A DNA stretch of 64,000 nucleotides from Phycisphaerales bacterium (lineage in GTDB: Bacteria; Planctomycetota; Phycisphaerae; Phycisphaerales; UBA1924). Every line of letters begins with the position of its first letter. Position 1 is the first letter of the stretch. A program made the translations under genes and the position numbers. The stretch covers positions 1-64,000 of the forward strand of contig JAJDCZ010000003.1 in assembly GCA_029260555.1 (NCBI GenBank). Reading direction: 5' to 3'. Positions 1 to 8,066 of the stretch are shown piece after piece. The notes below the pieces were generated by a model. The model had not been told where the DNA came from, searched no databases, and worked only from the letters and a program-made list of their open reading frames with translations.

Positions 1-26
1 TTTTCAAGGCGAAAGAGGAGTGTGTT

Positions 27-743
27 ATGAACATGGTACGCCGTACTCTATTCCTGAGTGTTTTGATATTGGTTCCGGGGCTTACTTTGGGAACTTCAGC
101 CAGAGCTCAGTCTGCGCCGACGCTGCACTATTCTTGGGTGGTGATCAGTGGGGATACGGTGCTGGTGCCGGGGGAGAGTGTGGTGCTGGGTCTTCAGGCA
201 GAGTTTACCAATGCTGATGGATATGCAGGCGGAAACTTTACCATCGGGATGGACAACTTTGTAGCGGGTGATGATTCGGTCTGGGTCGCAGGCACGCGAG
301 GTGTTGACAATCTGTCAAACAATGGCGATCAGCAACAAGAAATGTTTACTGACGGGGTGGGACGCATTCCCATCTTCAGAAATAAACCACCCAGCGGAAG
401 TGAACGCTACACGCTTTTGGATAATCAAATTCTTGGAAGAGGACCACATAGTCAGATTGAACATTTCCAGTTTGGTATACCTTTTAGAGATCCAGATCGA
501 AGCAATCCTATTACATTTTTTACAATGGAGTTTTTTGCAGGTGATACGCCTGGCCAGCGAATTTTCAATATGGAACCCAGGTTTGGGGCAGTGTATAGAT
601 TCAGCGGGTCTCTCGACATACCTGAGCCAATCGACAAAGTGACAACCGATCCGATCACACTCACAATTGTACCTGCACCTGCACCAGTTGCGATGATGGG
701 ATATGCCAGCATTATGCTTCTGAAGCGAAGGAGGAGGGTGTGA
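27..743 (+). CDS. secreted protein with PEP-CTERM-like C-terminal anchor
   Basis: 238-residue protein of unknown function. Residues 1-28 form a signal peptide (MxMVRR, hydrophobic core, cleavage likely after ARA before Q). The C-terminus (PAPAPVAMMGYASIMLLKRRRRV) is a Pro/Ala stretch, a short hydrophobic segment and an Arg run, the layout of PEP-CTERM-like sorting tails common in Phycisphaerae. The middle is beta-rich with no recognised domain. ATG 27 is preceded by AGAGGAG. The stop TGA shares its A with the ATG of the next gene (TGATG), so the two are probably translationally coupled. Export and envelope anchoring are inferred; the function is not known. Confidence 0.8.
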   Translation: MNMVRRTLFLSVLILVPGLTLGTSARAQSAPTLHYSWVVISGDTVLVPGESVVLGLQAEFTNADGYAGGNFTIGMDNFVAGDDSVWVAGTRGVDNLSNNGDQQQEMFTDGVGRIPIFRNKPPSGSERYTLLDNQILGRGPHSQIEHFQFGIPFRDPDRSNPITFFTMEFFAGDTPGQRIFNMEPRFGAVYRFSGSLDIPEPIDKVTTDPITLTIVPAPAPVAMMGYASIMLLKRRRRV

Positions 744-2767
744 TGTATATGACACGCCGAATTCTAATTCTGGTTGTATTGGTTTTAGCTCCGGGGCTTA
801 CTTTGGGAACTACAGCCAGAGCGCAATGCTTCGTAAACAATGGTGAACAGTCAATCTTCTCATTTGTTGCGCCATTCTCACCCCTACCCCTGCTTGACCG
901 TCCACCACTCCAAGGGCTAGGACAGTTAATACCATTTGCTGCGGGTGGTGCTGTTGGAGATTTTGATAACGATGGTGATCAGGACATCTTCTTTCTCTCC
1001 GGTGGCGTTGAACCCGATCGACTCTATATCAATGACGGGTCTGGCAACTTTGTTGATCAGGCACCTGCGTGGGGTGTTGATGATATACACATTGGCATCG
1101 GTGTGGCGGTGGGTGATGTGAACAACGACGGATGGCTTGATGTCATCGTCACAAGTTTGAAGGATGTGCAATCTGACCATACAGCTATCCCAGACCATCG
1201 ACTCTACATAAACAGCGGCAATGGAGCTTTTACCGATCAGGCAGATGCATGGGGTCTGACAAGTGCAAATATAGAGTATGGCTGGAGCCCTGCGTTTGGA
1301 GACTTTGATCTTGATGGCGACCTTGATCTGGCCATAGCACAACGATATCCAGCAGAGGATATACAATCACCAATTTGTGTTCAATTTCCAAATGCGAGAG
1401 GAGTGACACTTCTTGAGAACATGGGTACTGCATTCCAGGTCCGTCAAGATCTTGTGCCAGATATCAACTGCTGCAGCATTCCAGGGGATGGCAGTAATAG
1501 TGCTGTTGGATTTACGCCGCTATTTGTAGACATGGACGGCACGGCAGACGATGGCATATCCGTAGCGCGTGATCGATATCCAGATCTGCTGATGGCAATT
1601 GATTTTGGTTTTCCTCGTTTTCTTGTGAATAATGGCACAGTAAATACTATCATGGAACCATTTGAGCAGGCTTCGGGCCAATGCGCAAATAACCAATACT
1701 TGTCAAACCTTTCTTGTCAGACAGTCCCAGGGGCAAGTCCCGATGTTGGTGGTTTTACTCCCTCAGGTGGTGGTACGGGTTTTGGGCAGGCGATGGGACA
1801 GGCTGTTGCGGATCTGAATCGAGATGGAAATCTGGATTGGATTTATTCAGCTTTTTCTGGAGAAAACCTCTATGTGTGGAAACAGAATACTCCATCAACG
1901 ACATGTGGCAATTTGCCATTGCCAATTGCTGAATATGAAGAAGTAAGCTGTCAGTGGAAATTGCAAGATGATGTATGGAGTTGGGGTGTGGTTGCCTTTG
2001 ATGCTGAAAATGATGGCGATGTTGATATCGCTGTTGCCTCGCTGGGTCAAAGGCCGAACAATCCAGGTAAAGACGCACTGTTTATAAATCAATTATCAGA
2101 CACAGGTGAAACAACTTTTGAACGCTCTGTTTTCACAAGTGATTTTAGAATGCCCGATCCAGGTTTGGGAATTGCAGACTTTGATGCAGACGGCGATGGC
2201 GACAGAGATATCATTATTTTCCACTCAAACCCCTGTCTAATGCCATTTGAAGGCTTGCCGTTTACAACCGTGACGCTCTGGAAAAACCTGACTATTGAAA
2301 ATGCCACGGGTAATGCCAACTGGTTCCGCCTGTTTATAGATACCTGTGGGCTACGGACGCAACGGCTGGCACCCAATGGCATCGGCACACGCGTCGAAGT
2401 GACGGTGGATCTTGGTAGTGGACCAGTGACGCTGGTCGACACGATCGATGGCGGCTCAAACTACCTTTCCCAAAGTGAAATGTCCACGCACTTCGGGCTT
2501 GGCAGCGCTACGACGATTGATGTGAAGGTGTACTGGGCGAATGGTTCTATAAGCGAGTTTACGGGTTTGGCTGCCAATCAGACATTGAGGCTAAAACGAG
2601 CAGATCTCAATGGCGATGGCGCGATCGATGTAAATGATTTTTACGAGTTTGCTACAGCGATGGGCAATCAAGACCCAACAGCCGACTTTGACGGTGATGG
2701 AACCATTGATATGACAATTGATACTGCTGCATTCAATGCGGCTTTTACCGCCTGTGGTGGGCCATAA
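743..2767 (+). CDS. secreted FG-GAP/VCBS repeat protein with ASPIC/UnbV and dockerin-like C-terminus
   Basis: 674 residues from ATG 743, which overlaps the previous stop (TGATG); GTG 740 and ATG 749 are alternatives. A GGAGGAGGG Shine-Dalgarno lies just upstream. The signal peptide is nearly a copy of that in the preceding protein. Repeated FG-GAP/VCBS calcium-loop motifs follow (GDFDNDGDQD, GDVNNDGWLD, GDFDLDGDLD, DLNRDGNLD, DFDADGDGD), implying a beta-propeller. Around residues 520-620 there is an ASPIC/UnbV-type domain (GIGTRVEVT, GGSNYLSQSE, HFGLG, VYWANG). The last 50 residues carry two dockerin/EF-hand-like loops (DLNGDGAIDVNDF, DFDGDGTIDM). The architecture is that of CRTAC/FG-GAP surface proteins; a binding or adhesion role is inferred. 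Confidence 0.85.
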   Translation: MYMTRRILILVVLVLAPGLTLGTTARAQCFVNNGEQSIFSFVAPFSPLPLLDRPPLQGLGQLIPFAAGGAVGDFDNDGDQDIFFLSGGVEPDRLYINDGSGNFVDQAPAWGVDDIHIGIGVAVGDVNNDGWLDVIVTSLKDVQSDHTAIPDHRLYINSGNGAFTDQADAWGLTSANIEYGWSPAFGDFDLDGDLDLAIAQRYPAEDIQSPICVQFPNARGVTLLENMGTAFQVRQDLVPDINCCSIPGDGSNSAVGFTPLFVDMDGTADDGISVARDRYPDLLMAIDFGFPRFLVNNGTVNTIMEPFEQASGQCANNQYLSNLSCQTVPGASPDVGGFTPSGGGTGFGQAMGQAVADLNRDGNLDWIYSAFSGENLYVWKQNTPSTTCGNLPLPIAEYEEVSCQWKLQDDVWSWGVVAFDAENDGDVDIAVASLGQRPNNPGKDALFINQLSDTGETTFERSVFTSDFRMPDPGLGIADFDADGDGDRDIIIFHSNPCLMPFEGLPFTTVTLWKNLTIENATGNANWFRLFIDTCGLRTQRLAPNGIGTRVEVTVDLGSGPVTLVDTIDGGSNYLSQSEMSTHFGLGSATTIDVKVYWANGSISEFTGLAANQTLRLKRADLNGDGAIDVNDFYEFATAMGNQDPTADFDGDGTIDMTIDTAAFNAAFTACGGP

Positions 2768-2785
2768 TTCTAAGCGGTGGAATAC

Positions 2786-4852
2786 TTATTCATAGATTTT
2801 CAGCACGCAGCCGGTGGTTCGCTGGGTGGCTTCTTCTGAGATGGCCTGGACGACGCGGTCGATGGGTGCGGCGCCGAGGTCTCTGGTGATGCCTCGGGCG
2901 CGGACGGAGACCGTGTTAGCATCTTGATCTCGTGGGCCGACGACCAGGAGGTAGGGGATCTTCTCGTCAGCAGCCACTTTGATTTTGGCTTGCAGACGAT
3001 CGCCTGAGGTATCACAGGTGGCGCGGATGCCAGCGCTGATCAGTGTTTCATGGACCTTTTGGGCGTAGTCGTTGGTCTTTTCGCTGACAGCGAGGACGCG
3101 TGTCTGCTCGGGGCTGAGCCAGGTGGGGAAGGCACCGGCGAAGTGTTCGATGAGCACGCCTACGAACCGCTCCATAGAGCCGAAGGGGGCGCGGTGGATC
3201 ATGACGGGGCGATGGGGCTTGTTGTCGGGGCCGATGTAGGAGAGGTCAAAGCGTTCAGGGAGGTTGTAGTCGACCTGCACGGTGCCGAGTTGCCATTCAC
3301 GGCCGATGACATCACGGACGATGAAGTCGATCTTCGGGCCATAGAAGGCAGCTTCGCCGGGTTCTTCGGAATAGTCCACGCCGAGCATTGCTGCTGCATC
3401 TCGACAGGCTGATTCTGCTTTGTCCCAGTTGGCGGGTTCACCTGCGTACTTGTCAGAATCGGGATCGCGCAGGCCTACACGCACACGGAAGTCGTGCATC
3501 TGGAGTGTGTCGAAGATGATGTGAACGAGTTCCAGGCAGCCCATGAGTTCGCGGGCAACTTGTTCGGGAGTGCAGAAGAGGTGGGCATCGTCCTGGGTGA
3601 AGCCTCTCACGCGGGTCATGCCATTGATTTCGCCGGATTGTTCCCAGCGGTAGACGGTGCCGAACTCTGCAAGGCGAACGGGGAGGTCGCGGTATGAATG
3701 CTGTTGGCTGGCGAAGATTTTGATGTGGTGGGGGCAGTTCATGGGCTTGAGCATGTAGCCTTCGATTTCGCCGGTCGCCATCTGGTTGGCAAGTTGGGCA
3801 CAGGTACAGCCTTCGTCAGCCATGTGCTGGAGATTGTCGCGGGGGATGATGGGCGGGTACTGGCTGTCAGCGTAGTAGGGGAAATGGCCACTGGTTTTGT
3901 AGAGTTCGAGCTTGCCGATGTGGGGTGTAAAGACTTCGGAGTAGCCTTGCTTTGAAAGTTGTTCGGAGATGAACTTCTGGAGTTCTTTGCGAACGATGGC
4001 ACCTTTGGGTGTCCAGAGGATCAATCCCTGGCCGACCGCTTCATCGATATGAAAGAGGTGGAGTTTTTTACCGAGGACGCGGTGATCGCGTGCTTTGGCT
4101 TCTTCGAGTTGCTGGAGGTGTTTGTTGAGTTCTTTTTGTGAGAAGAAAGCTGTGCCATAGACGCGCGTGAGGCGATCAGAGTTTTCATCGCCATGCCAGT
4201 ATGAGCTGGCCAGTGACATCATTTTGAAGGCACCAATTTTGCCGGTGCTGGGCAGGTGCGGACCTCGGCACAGGTCTTCCCAGTTCTTACCGGGGTTGCC
4301 GGTGGCATAAAAACTCAGCGAGGTTGAGCCTGCTTCATGGGCGTGCTGGGCGTTGTCCAGTTTGTACTTTGAGCCTTCAGCTTCGAGTTTTTTCATGCCT
4401 TCATCGTGAGGCATGTCGTAGCGTGTGAAGGGTCGATTTTCTTTGACGATCGCAGCCATTTCTTTTTCGATGGCATCAAAGTCGCCATCGCGAAGGGGGC
4501 GGTCTGTGGGGAAGGCGATGTCGTAGTAAAAGCCGGTGTCCAGAGGCGGGCCATAGACGAGCATGGCTCCGGGGACGATGCGCTGGATGGCTTCAGCCAT
4601 GACATGGGCTGTGGAATGGCGCAGGAGGAACAGAGCGTCCGGATCGGGTTTTTTGTCGAGGGTGGTCTGGGTGATTATGGCGAGGTGGCAATCGTGATCG
4701 AGTGTGGTGTTGATGTCGCTCAGCTGGCCATCGACCTTGCACCCGACAGCGGCCAGAGCCAGCCGGGGGCCTATGGATTCTGCAACGGCAAGGGCAGAAA
4801 CGGGGTGGTCGAACTCTTTGACAGAACCATCTGGAAGTGTGATGCTGGGCAT
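2786..4852 (-). CDS. thrS: threonyl-tRNA synthetase
   Basis: Charges tRNA-Thr with threonine in the cytoplasm. 688 residues from the ATG at 4852 (MPSITLPDGSVKEF). The frame is open for 36 codons further upstream, but that stretch is unlike any ThrS, so the internal start is preferred. Order: N-terminal TGS domain (residues 1-65), editing domain with HSTAH, class II catalytic core with zinc-site Cys and His residues (NCPHH, Cys-His cluster), motif 2 RWEQSGEINGMTRVRGFTQDD, and a C-terminal anticodon-binding domain. An insertion with a CTC pair (GCTCAQL) lies just before the NCPHH motif, making it longer than the 642-residue E. coli enzyme. It converges with the gene ending at 2767. Confidence 0.97.
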   Translation of the reverse strand: MPSITLPDGSVKEFDHPVSALAVAESIGPRLALAAVGCKVDGQLSDINTTLDHDCHLAIITQTTLDKKPDPDALFLLRHSTAHVMAEAIQRIVPGAMLVYGPPLDTGFYYDIAFPTDRPLRDGDFDAIEKEMAAIVKENRPFTRYDMPHDEGMKKLEAEGSKYKLDNAQHAHEAGSTSLSFYATGNPGKNWEDLCRGPHLPSTGKIGAFKMMSLASSYWHGDENSDRLTRVYGTAFFSQKELNKHLQQLEEAKARDHRVLGKKLHLFHIDEAVGQGLILWTPKGAIVRKELQKFISEQLSKQGYSEVFTPHIGKLELYKTSGHFPYYADSQYPPIIPRDNLQHMADEGCTCAQLANQMATGEIEGYMLKPMNCPHHIKIFASQQHSYRDLPVRLAEFGTVYRWEQSGEINGMTRVRGFTQDDAHLFCTPEQVARELMGCLELVHIIFDTLQMHDFRVRVGLRDPDSDKYAGEPANWDKAESACRDAAAMLGVDYSEEPGEAAFYGPKIDFIVRDVIGREWQLGTVQVDYNLPERFDLSYIGPDNKPHRPVMIHRAPFGSMERFVGVLIEHFAGAFPTWLSPEQTRVLAVSEKTNDYAQKVHETLISAGIRATCDTSGDRLQAKIKVAADEKIPYLLVVGPRDQDANTVSVRARGITRDLGAAPIDRVVQAISEEATQRTTGCVLKIYE

Positions 4853-4995
4853 GGGGGGTGCTTTCGTGAATGAATCTGGAGGCTTATGGGCCAATTGATA
4901 CGCAAAGTATAGGGGGTATGGTTGACGGCAGGCCCATATGAAGCGACCATGAGTTAGCATAGAGTTGAGTTCAGGATACCAGCGAGGGATTCGTT

Positions 4996-5484
4996 TTGAT
5001 CTGTCCGTACTGCAATGCCAACGACGACAAGGTGATAGACAGCCGATCCAGCGACGGAGGCAAGGTTATCCGCCGAAGACGCCAGTGTCTGTCGTGCAAA
5101 CATCGCTTTACCACCTATGAGCGGGTCGAGCGATCAACCAGGCTCACGGTGATCAAGCGAGATGGCTCGCGAGTGCCGTTCAGCCGGGAGAACATCCTCA
5201 GCGGCGTGATGGCAGCCTGTGGCAAGAGGCCGATCTCACAGGACGCCAAGGAACTGCTGGTGGACAATGTCGAGGAAACACTCTTTGCACGCTTTGACCG
5301 TGAAGTGCAATCGCAGATCATTGGAGCGTTGGTCATAACCAAGCTTCGGGATCTGGATGAGATTTCGTATATCCGCTTTGCGTGTGAGCATTACCGGTTT
5401 GAAACGATCAATGATGTCAAGGAGAAGATCGAGGAACTCATTAGCCGAGTGCGCGATGTAAAAGATCAGCAGGCATTGTTTTAG
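4996..5484 (+). CDS. nrdR: transcriptional repressor NrdR
   Basis: 162-residue NrdR, the zinc-ribbon/ATP-cone repressor of ribonucleotide reductase genes. The zinc ribbon uses CPYC at residues 3-6 and CLSC near residue 34 with the typical RRRRQC and HRFTTYE segments; the ATP-cone spans about residues 49-139 (KRDGSRVPFSRENI). The start codon is TTG at 4996: the conserved family start M-x-CPxC fixes it, and GAGGGA lies about 7 bases upstream. It is divergent from thrS with a 143-base gap. No ribonucleotide reductase gene is in the window. The rare TTG start would be expected to keep expression low. Confidence 0.96.
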   Translation: MICPYCNANDDKVIDSRSSDGGKVIRRRRQCLSCKHRFTTYERVERSTRLTVIKRDGSRVPFSRENILSGVMAACGKRPISQDAKELLVDNVEETLFARFDREVQSQIIGALVITKLRDLDEISYIRFACEHYRFETINDVKEKIEELISRVRDVKDQQALF

Positions 5485-5518
5485 ATGGTGGTTGCAGACA
5501 TTGTCTCAGTCATGATTT

Positions 5519-5595
5519 AACGAGCCGCGACCGTGAGGGAGCGTTTGATTTGGATCTTGAAGATGAAGACCACTCCCTCACGGCCGCGGCTCGTT
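5519..5595. repeat. long inverted repeat downstream of nrdR
   Basis: Arms of 23 bases (5519-5541 and 5573-5595) pair with a single mismatch around a 31-base spacer; the left arm contains GAGCCGCGACCGTGAGGGAG. It sits between nrdR and scoA. There is no clear T-run, so it is not a canonical intrinsic terminator, though it could stop or stabilise the nrdR transcript. From memory, similar GAGCCGCGACCGTGAGGGAG elements are dispersed in planctomycete genomes; that was not checked here, and no second copy was seen in this window. Confidence 0.75.
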
Positions 5596-5679
5596 TGGCA
5601 CGATCTGGCAGATGCATCGCTCTTTGTGTTCTACAGTTAGATTACTCGTGCGGCACCTTGATATCAGGAGTTTTTATTC

Positions 5680-6429
5680 ATGGCAGACAAAGTCTTATCC
5701 GATGCTGTTCAGGCTCTTGCGGACCTGCGTGATCGCGGGGTGATCTACGACGGGATGACGGTGATGGTTGGCGGATTTGGCCTGTGTGGCATCCCTGAGC
5801 ACCTGATTCAGGCTTTGCGCGACACGGGCGTCAAAGAAATTACTTGTGTATCAAACAATGCGGGGGTTGATGACTGGGGGCTGGGGCTTTTGCTTCAGAC
5901 CCGGCAGATCAAAAAAATGATTTCCAGCTATGTCGGCGAGAACGCGATCTTTGAAAAGCAGTTCATCGAGGGTGATCTGGAGGTTGAGTTCAATCCCCAA
6001 GGCACGCTGGCTGAGCGAATCCGCGCAGGGGGGGCGGGGATTCCAGCTTTTTATACTGCCACGGGCTATGGCACACTGGTGGCTGAGGGAAAGGAGACCC
6101 GCGAGTTTGATCCGCCTCTGCTTTGTGCAAAGGTCAACGCGGGGACAGCAAGACGCAGGCCTTTTGTTATGGAAACGAGTTTGTATGCGGATCTGGCGTT
6201 AATCAAGGCTCACAAGGCGGACCCATTCGGGAATCTGGTGTATCGCAAGACGGCCCGGAACTTTAATCCCATGATGGCGACGGCAGCGGCGTTTGTGGTT
6301 GCGGAGGTCGATGAAATGGTGGGAGTTGGGGATCTTGATCCTGAGTGCATTCACACACCGGGCTCTTATGTGCATCGCGTTGTGAATACTGTCAGCGAGA
6401 AACGCATCGAACAGCGAACAACCAGATAA
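5680..6429 (+). CDS. scoA: 3-oxoacid CoA-transferase subunit A
   Basis: 249-residue alpha subunit of a succinyl-CoA:3-ketoacid (SCOT-type) CoA transferase, which moves CoA from succinyl-CoA to acetoacetate or similar acids. Family features visible: VGGFGLCGIPEHLI near residue 30, SNNAGVDDWGLG, and FNPQGTLAERIRAGGAGIPAFYTATGYGT. The start ATG at 5680 follows AGGAG at 5669. The beta subunit lies downstream at 6756, separated by a small membrane-protein gene, which is unusual because the two subunits are normally adjacent or fused. The exact substrate is not decided by sequence; the SCOT assignment rests on the SENG-type partner. Confidence 0.93.
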   Translation: MADKVLSDAVQALADLRDRGVIYDGMTVMVGGFGLCGIPEHLIQALRDTGVKEITCVSNNAGVDDWGLGLLLQTRQIKKMISSYVGENAIFEKQFIEGDLEVEFNPQGTLAERIRAGGAGIPAFYTATGYGTLVAEGKETREFDPPLLCAKVNAGTARRRPFVMETSLYADLALIKAHKADPFGNLVYRKTARNFNPMMATAAAFVVAEVDEMVGVGDLDPECIHTPGSYVHRVVNTVSEKRIEQRTTR

Positions 6430-6475
6430 TTTCAGCGTAATCATATTTCAAGCTGATTGAGTGTATATTGGTGTT

Positions 6476-6739
6476 ATGAAACGAGCGATTGGTCTCATGT
6501 TGCTGCTTGTGGGTTTGACGCTGTGTGCGGGCTCGGCTTTTCTTGCCATTCAAGAAATTGGCAGCTTGTATTCGGGGCTTCTTGATGATCCCCTTGCAGA
6601 TCCTGATGTACCAGAGAAAGAGCGCAAGGATCGGATTCTTGTCCGGCTCATTCCCGGGGCTGTGGGTGTGCCTGTCTTGCTGGTGGGTACGGTGATGCTC
6701 AAAACCTCGCGGATTAAAAAACGCGCACGCCGACGCTGA
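6476..6739 (+). CDS. small two-helix membrane protein
   Basis: 87 residues from ATG 6476 (GTG 6461 would add five). Two hydrophobic segments (about residues 5-26 and 62-78) flank an acidic and charged loop, and the protein ends in a basic tail (KTSRIKKRARRR). No family recognised. It lies between scoA and scoB on the same strand (46-base gap before, 16 after), so it is probably co-transcribed with them. It may be an insertion into the operon or an accessory membrane factor; nothing in the sequence decides this. Confidence 0.6.
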   Translation: MKRAIGLMLLLVGLTLCAGSAFLAIQEIGSLYSGLLDDPLADPDVPEKERKDRILVRLIPGAVGVPVLLVGTVMLKTSRIKKRARRR

Positions 6740-6755
6740 GCCTCTATACTGGGGC

Positions 6756-7418
6756 ATGGCACTTACAAGAGAACAGATCACCAAACGGGCCGCAGCTGAG
6801 CTGCAAGATGGGTACATTGTCAACCTCGGTATCGGCATGCCCACGCTTGTTGCCAACCATATTCCCGAGGGCATGGATGTCTGGCTTCAGTCAGAGAACG
6901 GGCTGCTGGGCATCGGCCCATTTCCCACCGAAGACGAGATCGATGCAGACCTGATCAACGCGGGCAAGCAGACCATCACCGCTCGGCCTGGAGCCAGCTA
7001 TTTCTCGTCGGCAGAATCGTTTGAGATGATCCGGGGCGGCCACATCGACATGTGCATCCTGGGAGCAATGGAAGTGAGTCAGGAAGGTGACATCGCCAAC
7101 TGGATGATCCCCGGCAAGATGGTCAAAGGCATGGGTGGAGCGATGGATCTGGTTGCGGGGGTGCGGAAGGTCATCGTCACCATGGACCACTGCAACAAAA
7201 AAGGCCAGACCAAGATCGTTACAGAGTGCTCGCTGCCACTCACGGGCAAAAACTGCATCGATCAGATCATCACGGATCTGTGTGTGCTGAAGATGGATAA
7301 CCAGAAGAAGCGTTTTGTGCTGACGGAACTGGCTCCCGGCGTATCTGCTGAGGAAGTGGTTGAAAAGACTGGCGCTGAGATCATCGTCGGGGATGATGTC
7401 CGGGAAGTGGCGGTCTGA
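6756..7418 (+). CDS. scoB: 3-oxoacid CoA-transferase subunit B
   Basis: 220-residue beta subunit of the SCOT-type CoA transferase. The catalytic glutamate lies in the SENG motif (QSENGLLGIGPFP, about residues 46-58), where the enzyme-CoA thioester forms. Other family blocks are NLGIGMPTLVANHIP, GGHIDMCILGAMEVSQEGDIANW and GAMDLVAGVRKVIVTM. Length and motif order match the family. Together with the subunit A gene at 5680 it should form a heteromeric enzyme of ketone-body or short-chain acid metabolism. Confidence 0.95.
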   Translation: MALTREQITKRAAAELQDGYIVNLGIGMPTLVANHIPEGMDVWLQSENGLLGIGPFPTEDEIDADLINAGKQTITARPGASYFSSAESFEMIRGGHIDMCILGAMEVSQEGDIANWMIPGKMVKGMGGAMDLVAGVRKVIVTMDHCNKKGQTKIVTECSLPLTGKNCIDQIITDLCVLKMDNQKKRFVLTELAPGVSAEEVVEKTGAEIIVGDDVREVAV

Positions 7419-7443
7419 GTCTGGCGACGGGTTGCCTTGTATA

Positions 7444-8052
7444 TCAGGAATGAGTTGCAGGCGGGTTTTCGGTGCCACATTCCGGGCAGGTGATGGTGGG
7501 GGCGGGAGTAGTGGGGATGCCTGTCAAGTCGTAGCTGCACTTTTGACAAAAGCCTGGCTTGCTGGGGATCTTGCGTATTCGTCTGGCCCAGAAAAACATG
7601 GCTGCGCTGATGGGCAGTTGCCAGCTAACAACTGCTACCACAAAGCTGAGGAGTAATGCGAGTCCTTCGCTCTGGATATACCAGGGGCCATGCGTTCCTT
7701 TTTCAAATGTGTACGCAAGATACAGCGAAGCTGATGCTGCAAAGACCACCGAAGCAGTTGTCAACCTGGAACGCGTCATGATCCACAGGACACATGCTGT
7801 GGCAATCGATGGGAGAACCCATTGGCCGACGATAAAAAACGAAATATCAGAGCTGCCCAACAGTTGGCGGCCAAAGTTCATGGCCAGTGCTGCGTAAAGG
7901 GGCCATGCCATGCACAATGCGATGATGCTGAAAACACGAAGGCGTGTCAGCCTGCGAGCGTGTTTGAGCAGGAGCAGTGTTGTGAGGAGAAAAACCGCTG
8001 CGGGAATCGCATATATGAGCAGGAACTGAATGATCGCGACAGGTGCGTACAT
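7444..8052 (-). CDS. multi-pass membrane protein with C-terminal zinc ribbon
   Basis: 202 residues: four or five hydrophobic segments followed by a C-terminal ribbon with CQKCSYDLTG and CPECG, two CxxC pairs that probably bind zinc. The CxxCxYDLxGx...CPECG tail is a style seen repeatedly in planctomycete membrane proteins of unknown role. It follows the gene at 8067-8930 with a 14-base gap, so the two form an operon. No enzymatic motif was found. Confidence 0.75.
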   Translation of the reverse strand: MYAPVAIIQFLLIYAIPAAVFLLTTLLLLKHARRLTRLRVFSIIALCMAWPLYAALAMNFGRQLLGSSDISFFIVGQWVLPSIATACVLWIMTRSRLTTASVVFAASASLYLAYTFEKGTHGPWYIQSEGLALLLSFVVAVVSWQLPISAAMFFWARRIRKIPSKPGFCQKCSYDLTGIPTTPAPTITCPECGTENPPATHS

Positions 8053-8066
8053 GGCAGGCTGTCGGA

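Noticed and set aside
4406-4873. Long plus-strand open frame opposite thrS
   Set aside because: It lies wholly within the thrS coding sequence on the opposite strand, with no Shine-Dalgarno and no protein family similarity; a shadow of GC-rich codon use.
4853-4960. 36-residue N-terminal extension of thrS
   Set aside because: In frame, but its composition is unlike ThrS and the family start MPSITLPDG is at 4852.
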